Assembly: GCF_020217465.1 (NCBI RefSeq) | Contig: NZ_CP084115.1 | Coordinates: forward strand, 3,100,001 to 3,164,000 | Length of the DNA: 64,000 bases | Reading direction: 5' to 3' | DNA from: Cobetia amphilecti | Lineage (GTDB): Bacteria; Pseudomonadota; Gammaproteobacteria; Pseudomonadales; Halomonadaceae | In this document: positions 17,744 through 29,022 of the stretch, in pieces | Numbering within the stretch: the stretch's first letter is position 1 | How the letters are laid out: every line of letters starts with the position of its first letter | The notes under the pieces: generated by a model | The model's input: the letters and a program-made list of their open reading frames with translations, nothing else | What the model was told of the DNA's origin: nothing | Database searches by the model: none | Program-made: the position numbers and the translations under genes

Positions 17744-19216
17744 TCAGTCGCGCGCCAGCGGCGAATCATCGCGTGGCGGCACTTGGCGCTGCGCGTCCTG
17801 CAATGATTGCTCGTCAGTCAGGGCCTGCTCGTCGTGCAGCGCCTGCTCCTCCTTGACCTCGATCTCCTCGAGGCTGTCCATCGAGGCATCCGTGATCAGC
17901 TCCGGCATGTCAGCGACCAGCTCACGCGTGACCTCGACCAGCGGGTCATCGGCCTCGGCGTCACGCAGGTGCTCCTCGGCGGCCTCGACCAGTTCAGGCC
18001 CGACCGCAAGCTCGGTGCCCAGCGGCGTCTGCGGGGCATGGGTCTCGAAGGGTGCCAACGGCTGCGGCGCCGGACGCATCACGCGTCGCCAGACGAAGAA
18101 GAGCAGCATGCCGCCCCCCATCACCGCCAGACTCAGTGCCATGCCGGGCATCGCGCCCATCTCGGCCATCGGCAGCGATACCGCCGGCGGTGACAGGGTC
18201 GACCCCACCGCGTTGATCAACAGCAGGCCCTGACTCATGCGCACCAGGGCGCCGGCGGGCGCACGGTCGGCGGCGTGGCTGACCGCCACCGGATAGAGGG
18301 TGAAGGCGGCACCGCCGAGCAGGAACAGCACCGTCAGCTGGGCGATGCCCTCGCGCGCCGGCCCCATCAGCAAGGCGGCGAAGCCGACGATGGCGACCGA
18401 CAGGATGATCAGCACCTGCTGGCGATCGTGGCTGTCAGACCAGCGGCCGATGGGGTACTGCAGCAGCATGCCGCCGAGAATCACCAGCGCCATGCGCTGA
18501 CCGATCTCCGCGGTGCTCAAGGTGCCGCCATCGCCCAGCGCCAGAGGCAGCAGACTGTAGATGACCGCCACCACCAGCCCCGAGGCCAGACAACCGAACA
18601 CGCCCGTCGGCGTGATGCGAATCAGGCGCCACGGACTCAAGGGCTCGGACTGTTCGATCAGCGGCGAGACGCGCGGCAGCAGCACCAGCGGCAATACCGA
18701 GGCCGCCGCCAGCATCGCCACCAGCATGAAGGCCGCCTCGAGGCTCAGCATGGCGGTCACGCCCAGCAGCAGCTGACCGAGCACCCCAGCGCCGTAGAGC
18801 ACGATCATGTAGAGCGCCAGCAGACGCCCGCGCACGGCGGGGTCGGCGGCGCTCAGCAGCCAGCTCTCGATGACCAGATACACCCCGACCAGCGACCAGC
18901 CGATCATCATGCGCAGCAGGAACCACACCACCGGGTGATCGCCCAGCCCCATGGCCAGCGCCGCGACCGCCACCAGCGAGGCGAAGCCGGCATAGGCGCG
19001 GATATGACCGATGCGCAGCAGCAGGCGGTCGTTGACCAGCGCGCCGAGCCCGAGGCCCAGATAGTAGGCCGAGCTGATCAGGCCGATCGCCTCGCTCGAG
19101 ACGCCGGCGGCAGACAGCCGCAACGGGACCAGCGAGGTTAGCATGGCGTTACCGATCCCCAGCAAGGCAAGGCCGAGCAGGGGCGCAAGGGACATCAACA
19201 GCAGATGACGGGGCAT
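17744..19216 (-). CDS. YcaD-like MFS transporter with acidic C-terminal tail
   Basis: A 490-residue major facilitator with about twelve hydrophobic helices over residues 1-380, closest in pattern to E. coli YcaD (LVPLRLSAAGVSSEAIGLIS and GQLLLGV, with QYPIGRWSDSHDR in the second half). The substrate is unknown. An unusual hydrophilic tail of about 105 residues follows the last helix. It is strongly acidic and repetitive (DEQALTDEQSLQDAQ) and presumably cytoplasmic. The ATG at 19216 follows GAGGATCTGGTC; the in-frame ATG at 19264 is less likely. Confidence 0.82.
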   Translation of the reverse strand: MPRHLLLMSLAPLLGLALLGIGNAMLTSLVPLRLSAAGVSSEAIGLISSAYYLGLGLGALVNDRLLLRIGHIRAYAGFASLVAVAALAMGLGDHPVVWFLLRMMIGWSLVGVYLVIESWLLSAADPAVRGRLLALYMIVLYGAGVLGQLLLGVTAMLSLEAAFMLVAMLAAASVLPLVLLPRVSPLIEQSEPLSPWRLIRITPTGVFGCLASGLVVAVIYSLLPLALGDGGTLSTAEIGQRMALVILGGMLLQYPIGRWSDSHDRQQVLIILSVAIVGFAALLMGPAREGIAQLTVLFLLGGAAFTLYPVAVSHAADRAPAGALVRMSQGLLLINAVGSTLSPPAVSLPMAEMGAMPGMALSLAVMGGGMLLFFVWRRVMRPAPQPLAPFETHAPQTPLGTELAVGPELVEAAEEHLRDAEADDPLVEVTRELVADMPELITDASMDSLEEIEVKEEQALHDEQALTDEQSLQDAQRQVPPRDDSPLARD

Positions 19217-19394
19217 GACCAGATCCTCGGCCGGCCGCCAGTCAGCGATCAGCCAATGCCGCAAGGTGCGGATATCGTCGGGAGGGGGAATTTGCCCTGC
19301 GAGAATACGTCAAGGCGCGGGCAATATAGTGACAGTCCGCGCCAAATCCAAGCCTTTTTGCGTCATTTGGCGACAATATCGTCTTGGGTGTCGC

Positions 19395-19454
19395 TGCGCG
19401 CTGTCCTGCGCTCTATCCATGCCCTGTCCCGCGCCCTGTCCCATGCCCTGCCCC
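19395..19454. repeat. Five 12-bp tandem repeats after the methyltransferase stop
   Basis: Five units in perfect register: TGCGCGCTGTCC, TGCGCTCTATCC, ATGCCCTGTCCC, GCGCCCTGTCCC, ATGCCCTGCCCC. The array starts 9 bp downstream of the methyltransferase stop codon (minus strand). There is no hairpin terminator in this gap. Confidence 0.75.
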
Positions 19455-19463
19455 GCGCTCTTG

Positions 19464-20198
19464 TCAGGCGGGTTGGGGCACGCGGAAGATGACGCTGTCG
19501 TTGGCGACCTGCTCAAGCTCGAGTCCGTGCGTGCGCGCAAGCCAGGCAAAGGTCGCCGGGCTGAACAGGCACACATGCGTCGGATCACGCAGGTAGTGCC
19601 AGCGCCTGAGCGCCTCCGGATCATCCGAGGCGGGCTGCGTCATCACCCCCAGCAGGCCGCCGGGCCTGAGGCAACGCAACCACTGGCGGAAGACCTCGCC
19701 CGGCGCGTAGAGATGCTCGATCACCTCGGTGCTGACGATGAAGTCATGCTGGCGGGTGAGCGCTGACGGGTTCGGATGATAATAGAGGTCGTGCAGCGCC
19801 ATCGGATGGCCCGCCTCCTCGAACATCTGCGCCAGGGCAGGCCCCGGCCCACAGCCGAAATCGAGCCCGCGGGCCCCGGCCGCGAGCCGCTCGCACATCG
19901 GCGTGAAGAGCTTGGCCAGGAAGCTTCGATAGCGCGGGTCTGCCGGGTCGTTCTCGTGCTGGTCGTAGATGTCCTGCTCTGCCCTGGCATCCAGGCGCTG
20001 GGATGGCGCCAGATACAGCAGATGACATTCCGGGCAGCGCAGGTAATCGCGCTCGTCGGCGGGCGGTCGCTGACCGGTCTCGGGGCATGGCCTGCGTCGC
20101 TGTACCAGGTGCAGTACATGCTGGCTCTGGGACGCCTCACACAGCGGGCAGACAGTATCTGAAGGCGGATAGGGAACGGGGGAATCAGGGGCTGACAT
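19464..20198 (-). CDS. Class I SAM methyltransferase with zinc-ribbon-like N-terminus
   Basis: A 244-residue protein. The N-terminus has CPLCEAS and CPECHLLYL (about residues 17-60), a likely zinc finger. A methyltransferase domain follows with motif I LDFGCGPGPALAQMFEEAG, DFIVSTEVIEHL and LRPGGLLGVMTQ. This is the Methyltransf_23-like layout, often acting on small molecules or cell-envelope precursors; the substrate is unknown. The ATG at 20198 follows GGAG. The open frame continues upstream to 21134, but that portion is antisense to the acyltransferase gene and not coding. Confidence 0.82.
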   Translation of the reverse strand: MSAPDSPVPYPPSDTVCPLCEASQSQHVLHLVQRRRPCPETGQRPPADERDYLRCPECHLLYLAPSQRLDARAEQDIYDQHENDPADPRYRSFLAKLFTPMCERLAAGARGLDFGCGPGPALAQMFEEAGHPMALHDLYYHPNPSALTRQHDFIVSTEVIEHLYAPGEVFRQWLRCLRPGGLLGVMTQPASDDPEALRRWHYLRDPTHVCLFSPATFAWLARTHGLELEQVANDSVIFRVPQPA

Positions 20199-20523
20199 CA
20201 GGGCTCCGCGGCAAGGGACACTGGCGATGAGGATCGACGTCACCACACGACTGGCGGTGACAACTCGCCGCCACGCGCGACACCACGGCGGCAGGGGTGA
20301 TTCCGCAGCAGGTGAACGTATCGAAGGTGGCGACTGTCTGAGTGCTGAATGATACCCCGCGCCAGTGTCTGGCGCCTGCCACGATGGAGCCTGCAGGCAC
20401 CGCCCCCCTCTGGCACAATGAGCATCATTCGAGTGCGGCACCGCGACACCTGACGATGTCACGGCGCCTGCCTTCGCGTCAGACAGGCGCGATCTTTCAC
20501 GCCAGACCACCGGAACTTCACGT
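20199..20523. other. Divergent intergenic region without recognised features
   Basis: A 325-bp gap between the divergently transcribed methyltransferase and acyltransferase genes. It must contain promoters for both, but I find no convincing -35/-10 pair, operator, repeat or small gene. Confidence 0.5.
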
Positions 20524-21564
20524 GTGACGATGGACAAGACTCTCAAGCGGTTCGAACAGGCCATGGAACAGCGCCTGACTCCTCTCAAGGCCAACTCCGT
20601 GGCCTGTCTGTGGCAACGACTGTCCGGGCTCAGCACCCGCCAGCTCTGGTGGCTGGCGCGCCCGTTGGCGCGTGTGGTGCAGCTGTGCAATCCCCGCGAG
20701 CGCCGGGTCACGCGCCAGAATCTGGGCCAGGCCTTCCCGCAGCTCGACAGCCAGGCGCGCGCGCGTCTGGCGAGCGACAGCCTCGCGCATTCCACCGCCA
20801 CCATGCTGGAACTGGGCAAGGTGTGGCTGGGCGATGAAGACGCCGTGCGCGATTCGATTCTCGAGGTCCACGGCCGCAACCTGCTCGACGAGGCGCGCGC
20901 CGAGGGGCGCGGCGTCATCGTGCTGGCGCCACACTTCGGCAACTGGGAAGTGCTAAATTTCTGGCTCTCCAGCCACTTCCCGTTCACCGCCATGTACGAG
21001 CCGCCCAAGTTCGAACGCCTCGACCCGATCATCCGCAATGGCCGTGAGCGCATGGGTGCGAGCCTGGTGCCCACCAACTCGCGTGGCGTCGCTGCCTTGC
21101 TCAAGGCACTCAAGCGCGCCGAAGCGATCGGCATACTGCCGGATCAGGAGCCGGGCCGTGGCAGCGGCGTCTTCGCCGACTTCTATGGCCGCCCCGCCTA
21201 TACCGCCACCCTGCTGCCCAAGCTGGTGGCGAGAACCGATGCCCGCGTCGTCACCGGTGTCGCCCAGCGTCTGGAAGATGGCCATGGCTTCGCCATCCAC
21301 TTCCTCGCTGCGGATGAGGGAGTCTATTGCGAAGAGGAAGTCGCCTCGGCACGCGGGGTGAATTCCTCGGTGGAAGCGGCGATCGCCTTGGCGCCGGCCC
21401 AGTATCAGTGGGAATACAAGCGCTGGCGCAAGAGCCCGCAGGAAATGGAGCAACAACCGGGCTGGCAGGAAGCCCGCTTCTACGCGCGCACCTATTCCTT
21501 CTTCTCGCTCAAGGGCTGGCGCCGCTATTTCAAGCATCGCCGCAAGGCCAGCAAGCGCGGCTGA
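20524..21564 (+). CDS. LpxL/LpxM-family lysophospholipid acyltransferase
   Basis: A 346-residue member of the HtrB/MsbB acyltransferase family that adds secondary fatty acids to lipid A. The catalytic motif is HFGNWE at about residue 138, with YEPPKFERLDPIIRNGRERM, LPDQEPG and the C-terminal YQWEYKRWRKSP (the counterpart of YxWxxKRFK). It is the second such gene in the window and differs from the one at 2922 in having HX4E and a basic tail of about 40 residues. The start may be GTG 20524 or ATG 20530. Which lipid A position each enzyme acylates cannot be told from sequence. Confidence 0.82.
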   Translation: MTMDKTLKRFEQAMEQRLTPLKANSVACLWQRLSGLSTRQLWWLARPLARVVQLCNPRERRVTRQNLGQAFPQLDSQARARLASDSLAHSTATMLELGKVWLGDEDAVRDSILEVHGRNLLDEARAEGRGVIVLAPHFGNWEVLNFWLSSHFPFTAMYEPPKFERLDPIIRNGRERMGASLVPTNSRGVAALLKALKRAEAIGILPDQEPGRGSGVFADFYGRPAYTATLLPKLVARTDARVVTGVAQRLEDGHGFAIHFLAADEGVYCEEEVASARGVNSSVEAAIALAPAQYQWEYKRWRKSPQEMEQQPGWQEARFYARTYSFFSLKGWRRYFKHRRKASKRG

Positions 21565-21634
21565 GGGCAACACTGGCGGATCAAGCCATCAGCTCCCAGA
21601 CTGAATGCGCATGGCTCAATGACAGGAGGCAAGG

Positions 21635-22966
21635 ATGCCGATCGAGACTCACACCGCTCACCTCACAAGCTCATCGCCCCGGCGCCCCTCCTTGCCCCGG
21701 GCAGTATCGACACGCCTGCCGGCAAGTCTGGCGACACGCCTGGTCGCAAGTGCCGCGGCGGCCTGTCTCGCATTGTCTCTGCCTGCCCAGGCAGAGGCAG
21801 AGACAGAGGCCGCTTCCTCGCTGTCGCTGGTGAGCGCTCAGCAAGTGCCCAGTGATGCCCCTGCGCTCAAGCTGCCTGAGGGCGCCACGCTCGAGCGGCT
21901 GGCCTCGCTCGACAGTCCACGCATGCTGCACCTCACTGATGCTGGCGAACTGCTGATCGGCTCGCGGGCCGAGCGTGTCTATCGCGCTCAGCTGACGCCG
22001 GACGGCAGCCTCCCTGCCGTGAAGACGCTGGTCGAACTGTCGGGCTACCCTCACTCGCTGGTGGTGCGTGGTGACAAGCTCTATGTCGCGACCACTGCAG
22101 CCTTGCTGGTCGCCGACTATTCACCCGGCGAGTCTCTCACCCGCGATGACTTTCGTGAGCTGATCGCCCTGCCCGGCGGCGGTGGCCATAACTCGCGCAC
22201 CTTGAGTCTCGGGCCGGATGGTGGCCTCTATCTGGCGCTGGGCATCCAGGGCAATTGCTCGAATCAATACCTCGCAGGCAGCGAGCAGGGCTACTCCTTC
22301 AGTGAACGCCGCGGCGGCGTGCTGCGCCTTGAGGAATCCGGCGATGCGCCGCACTGGCAGCCCTGGGCCAGCGGGCTACGCAACCCGGTAGGCCTCGCCT
22401 GGCAGCCAGGTAGGGAAGATGAGCCGCGTCTGCTGGCTACCAACAACGGCCCCGACCACTGGGGCTATGAGCAACCCCGCGAACTGGTGGTTGCTGCCCG
22501 CGAAGGCAGCTTCCATGGCATGCCCTGGTATCAGTGGGTCGATGGCCGCTGGCAGGCGGATGACTGCATCACGAGCGATTCACCGCGTGAGCGTGACGAG
22601 ATTGCGCCGCCGCTGGCCGAGATCCCCGCTCGCAGTGCACCGATGGGAATCGCGGTGGTAACGCCAGAGCATCCATTGGCGGCAGACATGGATGTCGTGG
22701 TGGCAGTCCACGGCAGCTGGGGCACGGCGCCCTCCGGCAACGCCGCGGGTGACCCGGCCAGCCGCCGTGAGCCTCGCCTGCTGGGCCTCAAGCTGGCGAC
22801 GCCAGACACTGAAGCACGCCTGGTGCCAGTGCTGACCGGCCTGCAGGACAGCAGCAGCGGTCAGCGCTGGATTCGCCCGCTCGATGTTCTGTTCGGCCCT
22901 GATGGCAGCCTGTACTTCACCTCGGATAGCGGCGCGGCTGGCCTCTATCGCCTCACCTTCGATTGA
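21635..22966 (+). CDS. PQQ-dependent sugar dehydrogenase family protein, exported
   Basis: A 443-residue six-bladed beta-propeller of the glucose/sorbosone dehydrogenase family. A long N-terminus with a hydrophobic core near residues 36-52 (LVASAAAACLALSLPAQAEA) looks like an extended signal peptide. Family patterns include GGGGHNSRTLSLGPDGGLYL, ASGLRNPVGLAWQP and RWIRPLDVLFGPDGSLYFTSD. Members bind PQQ and oxidise sugars in the periplasm, though many homologues have unproven activity. AGGAGG precedes the ATG. No PQQ biosynthesis genes are in the window. Confidence 0.83.
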   Translation: MPIETHTAHLTSSSPRRPSLPRAVSTRLPASLATRLVASAAAACLALSLPAQAEAETEAASSLSLVSAQQVPSDAPALKLPEGATLERLASLDSPRMLHLTDAGELLIGSRAERVYRAQLTPDGSLPAVKTLVELSGYPHSLVVRGDKLYVATTAALLVADYSPGESLTRDDFRELIALPGGGGHNSRTLSLGPDGGLYLALGIQGNCSNQYLAGSEQGYSFSERRGGVLRLEESGDAPHWQPWASGLRNPVGLAWQPGREDEPRLLATNNGPDHWGYEQPRELVVAAREGSFHGMPWYQWVDGRWQADDCITSDSPRERDEIAPPLAEIPARSAPMGIAVVTPEHPLAADMDVVVAVHGSWGTAPSGNAAGDPASRREPRLLGLKLATPDTEARLVPVLTGLQDSSSGQRWIRPLDVLFGPDGSLYFTSDSGAAGLYRLTFD

Positions 22967-23023
22967 TGGCCTGACCTCCAGCAGAACGGGCTTTTGATAA
23001 TCGAGGCCCTGGCCCTTATTCAC

Positions 23024-23076
23024 GCGCTCTCTCCAAGCCCTCTTGTCCAAGCACTCTCTTCAGGCTCTCTTTCCAG
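23024..23076. repeat. Four 13-14-bp degenerate tandem repeats
   Basis: Units GCGCTCTCTCCAA, GCCCTCTTGTCCAA, GCACTCTCTTCAG and GCTCTCTTTCCAG follow each other, 57 bp after the sugar dehydrogenase stop. They form part of an imperfect larger fold (GCCCTC...CCAAGCA with TGCTTGG..GAGGGC, 23037-23095). The remainder of the 415-bp gap 22967-23381 contains nothing else I recognise. Confidence 0.6.
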
Positions 23077-23381
23077 GAGCTGCTTGGCAGAGGGCCTATG
23101 GAGAGGGCCTATAAATAGGGCCGATGAATGCAGCGCTTGCCTGCTACAGATACTGAAAACCTGCCTTGCATGCCCCGCCTGCGAATTACAGGAATGTAGT
23201 CCTGTGCCCTCGCATGCACCCAATGGCCAGCTAGGCATTGTGTGGCCATGGAGCGACACTGGGTCGACGCCAAGCGTTTATTGAACGATGACGCGCTGAT
23301 AGAGCCTATCTCGCCCGTGCATCCAGCCTACGAACTCCTGCGTATGATCCAACGAATACGCCATCGTCGGAGCCTGCCGCC

Positions 23382-24194
23382 ATGAACCAGCAGCCACCCC
23401 CAGCATCACGGACGTCCGCCAGCCGGGACTCCCTGTCGAGCACATGCACGCACCTGACGCGCGCTCCCTGGCTGAGCATCGTGATGCCGGTGCATGACGA
23501 GGCAGCCGGCATCGTGCAAACCCTGATTGCCCTGAGTCGCCTGCGCGCGGGGGGTGACTGTGAAGTGATCGTGGTGGATGGTGGCTCGACGGATGGCACC
23601 CCCTCACTGGCCCGACCGCTGTGTGATGCCGTGCTGAGCAGTGAGCCGGGCCGGGCACGCCAGATGAATGCCGGAGCCGCGCGTGCACGCGGAGAATGGC
23701 TGCTGTTTCTGCATGCCGATACCGACTTGCCCGACAATGCGCTGGCATTGCTCAAGGAGGCCATCACGACGCATCGCCGCAGCGACTGGGGCCGCTTCGA
23801 TGTCAGCATCAAGGGCGAGTCGCCGTGGTTACCGATGATCGCCGCCATGATGAATCTGCGCTCGCGGCTGACCAGCATCAGCACGGGCGACCAGACCCAG
23901 TTCGTGAAGCGCTCGACCTTCGAGGCCATCGGCGGCTTTGCCGACATGCCACTGATGGAAGATATCTGGCTGAGTGCCCATCTCAAGCATCTGACCCCGC
24001 CAATGAACCTGACCGCGCGTGTCACGACCAGCGGTCGACGCTGGGAGACCCACGGCGTCTGGCGCACCATCGTCAAGATGTGGGGACTGCGGCTGGCGGC
24101 CTGGTGTGGCGTCTCCCCTGCACGCCTGGCACGCCTTTACGGCTATCGCGCCGCGGCGCAGGCCTGTGAGCAGCGCGGCATGCCACATGCGTGA
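23382..24194 (+). CDS. TIGR04283-type family 2 glycosyltransferase
   Basis: A 270-residue GT-A glycosyltransferase. The core runs from LSIVMPVHDEAAGIVQTL (about residue 31) through the nucleotide-binding VIVVDGGSTDGT, the metal-binding FLHADTDLP (DxD) and GGFADMPLMEDIWLS. The pattern matches the TIGR04283 group, named for an arsenosugar context but widespread without arsenic genes. It overlaps the next gene by 8 bp, and the pair is conserved in many bacteria. GGAG precedes the ATG. Confidence 0.83.
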   Translation: MNQQPPPASRTSASRDSLSSTCTHLTRAPWLSIVMPVHDEAAGIVQTLIALSRLRAGGDCEVIVVDGGSTDGTPSLARPLCDAVLSSEPGRARQMNAGAARARGEWLLFLHADTDLPDNALALLKEAITTHRRSDWGRFDVSIKGESPWLPMIAAMMNLRSRLTSISTGDQTQFVKRSTFEAIGGFADMPLMEDIWLSAHLKHLTPPMNLTARVTTSGRRWETHGVWRTIVKMWGLRLAAWCGVSPARLARLYGYRAAAQACEQRGMPHA

Positions 24195-24912
24195 TGCGGT
24201 GTTGCCTACCTTGCCCACCGCTGATGCCGCGTCAGAGGTGCGCCCGACTCTCATCATCTTCGGTCGCCTGCCCATCGCCGGCCACTGCAAGACACGCCTG
24301 ATCCCCGCACTCGGCCCCGAGGGCGCAGCTCGACTCTATGCGCGGATGCTGAGCCATATCGTTGACCACGCCTGCGCCGCGCGCCTCGGCAAGGTCGTGG
24401 TGATGCTGACGCCCTCTGCCGAGCCGTCGAGTCAGGCACCTGAACAGGCGGCTCTGCGGGCAGCGCTGGAAGCCCGGCTGCGAAGCGTTGTCGATGCCAC
24501 TGCCGACCTCACCTTCGAGGCACAGCCGCAGGGGGAGCTCGGTGAGCGAATGTCCCGGGCCATGGCCCGACATCTGCCCGAGGGGCCGGTGTTGCTGATG
24601 GGCTCCGACCTGCCAGCGCTGGATAGCCAGCGGCTGCGCGAGGCAGCCCACAGACTGCGCACTCACGACGCGGTGCTGCAGCCCACCGACGATGGTGGCT
24701 ATGGCTTGATCGGCCTCAAGGCGCCCTGCCCGCAAGCCTTCCTGCTGCCCCACTGGAGCCATGCCCATGTCTGCCGGGACACTCTGGCGCTGCTGGCCCG
24801 GGCGGGGAGAACGGCCGCTTGCCTGCCGACCAGCTGGGATGTCGATGAGCCGCGTGACCTTGCGCGACTGTCGCGCCACCTGCCGGCACTCATGGCCGAC
24901 CTTGCCGCTTGA
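24187..24912 (+). CDS. DUF2064/TIGR04282 family glycosyltransferase-like protein
   Basis: A 241-residue protein beginning at ATG 24187, 8 bp inside the previous gene. It has a nucleotidyl/glycosyl transferase fold: IIFGRLPIAGHCKTRL at the N-terminus, then VLLMGSDLPALDS and LQPTDDGGYGLIGL. DUF2064 proteins pair with TIGR04283 glycosyltransferases; a sugar nucleotide or modified lipid is a plausible product, but none is known. A longer frame to 24019 lies inside the upstream gene and is not used. Confidence 0.82.
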   Translation: MRDAVLPTLPTADAASEVRPTLIIFGRLPIAGHCKTRLIPALGPEGAARLYARMLSHIVDHACAARLGKVVVMLTPSAEPSSQAPEQAALRAALEARLRSVVDATADLTFEAQPQGELGERMSRAMARHLPEGPVLLMGSDLPALDSQRLREAAHRLRTHDAVLQPTDDGGYGLIGLKAPCPQAFLLPHWSHAHVCRDTLALLARAGRTAACLPTSWDVDEPRDLARLSRHLPALMADLAA

Positions 24913-25051
24913 GACTTTCCATAAATAAGCCCGCTTGAGGCTCATCACAGGTTCGGCATGCCTCCCAAAGTCGTATGCATTTTTGCTCACACTGCCCTTC
25001 TTCTACGCCGCAGGGCTGTTACACTCGCTGCATCGTGACTCACATGTCACA

Positions 25052-25163
25052 GCTTGACGGGGTGCCGGTAAGACCGGCTGAGATGTCATGCGCAGGCAAC
25101 GTCCTTGCGTGAATGACGATCCCGCCGAACCTGATCCGGCTAGTACCGGCGTAGGGATCAAGC
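25052..25163 (+). promoter_or_regulatory. TPP riboswitch (THI element) before tenA
   Basis: The conserved aptamer words are present: GGGGTGCCGGTAAGACCGGC followed by TGAGA, then GAACCTGATCCGGCTAGTAC and GGCGTAGGGA. Helix P1 is closed by GCTTGA (25052-25057) and TCAAGC (25158-25163). It lies 157 bp upstream of the tenA ATG. Thiamine pyrophosphate binding should lower expression of tenA. The downstream expression platform was not resolved by eye. Confidence 0.95.
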
Positions 25164-25320
25164 GCGAAGCGATGCCACTCGATATCGTCACCACTTTCTC
25201 ACGGTGACTGTCGGCACCTCCCCCGCTTTTCCCCTGCTCCTGTTCCGGTACTGGCCACGCTTGCGCCAGAGACCTGCCGCCCCATTACGGGTCGTCAGCA
25301 CGCTCACCGAGGGATGCGTC

Positions 25321-25980
25321 ATGCCTAGTTTCAACGACCTGACCAGTGCCTGCGCCGAGGAATGGCGTGACTATCTCGAGCACGACTTCGTTCGCCAGCT
25401 GGGCGAAGGTCGTCTGCCGGAGGAGTCCTTCCGCCATTACCTGCAGCAGGACTACCTGTTCCTGATCCACTTCGCGCGTGCCTGGGCGCTGGCCGCCTAC
25501 AAGAGCCGCACCCTCGCGGAGCTGCGTCAGGCCACGGCCAGTCTCGACACCATCCTCAATACCGAGCTCGATCTGCATATCGGCTACTGCAGCGAGTGGG
25601 GCATCAGCGAGGATGACCTGAGCGAGCTGCCGGAATCCCGCGCCACCCTGGCCTATACCCGTTACGTGCTCGATTGCGGCCAGCGCGGCGACCTGCTCGA
25701 TCTGCACGTGGCGCTCGCGCCCTGCCTGATCGGCTACGGCGAGATCGCCGAGTGGCTGCTCGATCAGGACACCACCGAGATCGAGAACAACCCATACGCG
25801 GACTGGATCGCGATGTACTCAAGCGATGACTTCAAGGAAGCCGTCGAAGCCGAGCGCGAATGGCTGGATGCGCGCCTCTCGGAGGTCTCGGAGCGCCGAC
25901 TGGGTGAGCTGGTCGATGTCTTCCGGGACGCCACGCGACTCGAGATCGACTTCTGGCAGATGGGCCTCGATCGCGCTTGA
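25321..25980 (+). CDS. tenA: Thiaminase II / aminopyrimidine aminohydrolase TenA
   Basis: A 219-residue cytoplasmic helical enzyme of the TenA family that salvages the thiamine pyrimidine (hydrolysing formyl-aminopyrimidine products to HMP). The nucleophilic cysteine lies in HVALAPCLIGYGEIAEWL (about residue 135), and the conserved Glu-Phe-Trp comes near the C-terminus in LEIDFWQMGL. The ATG at 25321 follows GAGGGATGCGTC; the upstream in-frame ATG at 25204 gives a 39-residue leader with no family match. It is preceded by a TPP riboswitch and followed by a second riboswitch and thiC. Confidence 0.92.
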   Translation: MPSFNDLTSACAEEWRDYLEHDFVRQLGEGRLPEESFRHYLQQDYLFLIHFARAWALAAYKSRTLAELRQATASLDTILNTELDLHIGYCSEWGISEDDLSELPESRATLAYTRYVLDCGQRGDLLDLHVALAPCLIGYGEIAEWLLDQDTTEIENNPYADWIAMYSSDDFKEAVEAEREWLDARLSEVSERRLGELVDVFRDATRLEIDFWQMGLDRA

Positions 25981-26140
25981 GTCATCACAGACTGACGTCC
26001 CGGCACTCGCCATGAGCCGCTCGGGATGACGCCATCCCCATGGATGGCACGACTGACAGGCCAACAGAGCCTGGATGCGAGAATGCTCCCCGTGGCAAGC
26101 CTGACGCTTCGGGCAACACCCTCGCATTGAAATCTGCACA

Positions 26141-28414
<2,274 letters not shown>

Positions 28415-28459
28415 CCAAGTGCCTGACGCACAGGAAGGCTGACATTCCGAGCGACACAA

Positions 28460-28493
28460 AAAACGCCCCGACCAGTGATGGTCGGGGCGTTTT
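28460..28493. terminator. Bidirectional terminator between thiC and ppiC
   Basis: A 15-bp perfect stem (AAAACGCCCCGACCA and complement) with loop GTGA, flanked by A run on the left and T run on the right, so it can serve both convergent genes. Confidence 0.88.
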
Positions 28494-28543
28494 CGTCACA
28501 TCCTGCCACACGCTCATGACATCTCATGAGCGTGACAGAAGGC

Positions 28544-28822
28544 TCACGTGCGGCTGGTGACTTCCAGCAGGTGATAACCGAACTGGGTCTTCACCGGGCC
28601 CTGCACGGTGTTGATCGGGGCGCTGAACACGACTTCGTCGAATTCCTTGACCATCATGCCCGGGCCGAAGGCACCCAGGTCGCCGCCACTGCGGCCGGAC
28701 GGGCAGGAGGAGTGCTCGCGAGCGGCATCAGCGAAATCGCGGCCGTTCTCGATTTCGGTCTTGAGAGCTGCACACTGTTCTTCGCTGGAAACGAGAATAT
28801 GACGCGCTGTGGCCTGTGCCAT
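28544..28822 (-). CDS. ppiC: Parvulin-type peptidyl-prolyl isomerase PpiC
   Basis: A 92-residue single-domain parvulin, matching E. coli PpiC (93 residues) over its length: ARHILVSSEEQC, CPSGRSGGDLGAFGPG, MVKEFDEVVF and TQFGYHLLEV. It catalyses cis-trans isomerisation of prolyl bonds in the cytoplasm. The ATG at 28822 follows AGGTGATAGAC; the in-frame ATG three codons earlier lacks a site. Confidence 0.93.
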   Translation of the reverse strand: MAQATARHILVSSEEQCAALKTEIENGRDFADAAREHSSCPSGRSGGDLGAFGPGMMVKEFDEVVFSAPINTVQGPVKTQFGYHLLEVTSRT

Positions 28823-28851
28823 GTCTATCACCTGTCACTGATCGAATAAAT

Positions 28852-28873
28852 GCCGCCGGCAATCACCGGCGGC
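28852..28873 (-). other. Hairpin in the ppiC leader
   Basis: GCCGCCGG and CCGGCGGC form an 8-bp GC stem with a 6-nt loop, about 30 nt upstream of the ppiC ATG. It has no T run, and its role is unknown. Confidence 0.35.
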
Positions 28874-28957
28874 GTGGCAGGTCATTGTGGCCCAAGGCAG
28901 CGCTCGCCGCTAGCGTCGCGCGCCTCCCCACCTGCTCAGCGATATCCCAGACACGCG

Positions 28958-28987
28958 AACGCCCACCCGGAAGACCGGATGGGCGTT
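28958..28987 (-). terminator. Terminator after the phasin gene
   Basis: AACGCCCACCCGG pairs with CCGGATGGGCGTT (one mismatch) around loop AAGA, 36 bp beyond the phasin stop codon. Confidence 0.65.
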
Positions 28988-29022
28988 GGGGACGCTCGCC
29001 TGAGAGCGTCGGCAGCAGTCGC

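Noticed and set aside
19464-21134. A single 556-residue protein joining the methyltransferase to an upstream region
   Set aside because: The upstream 312 residues are antisense to the acyltransferase gene; the methyltransferase has its own ATG and GGAG site at 20198.
23024-23095. Small RNA folded from the repeats behind the sugar dehydrogenase
   Set aside because: The pairing is imperfect, there is no terminator or promoter, and the tandem repeat explains the sequence better.
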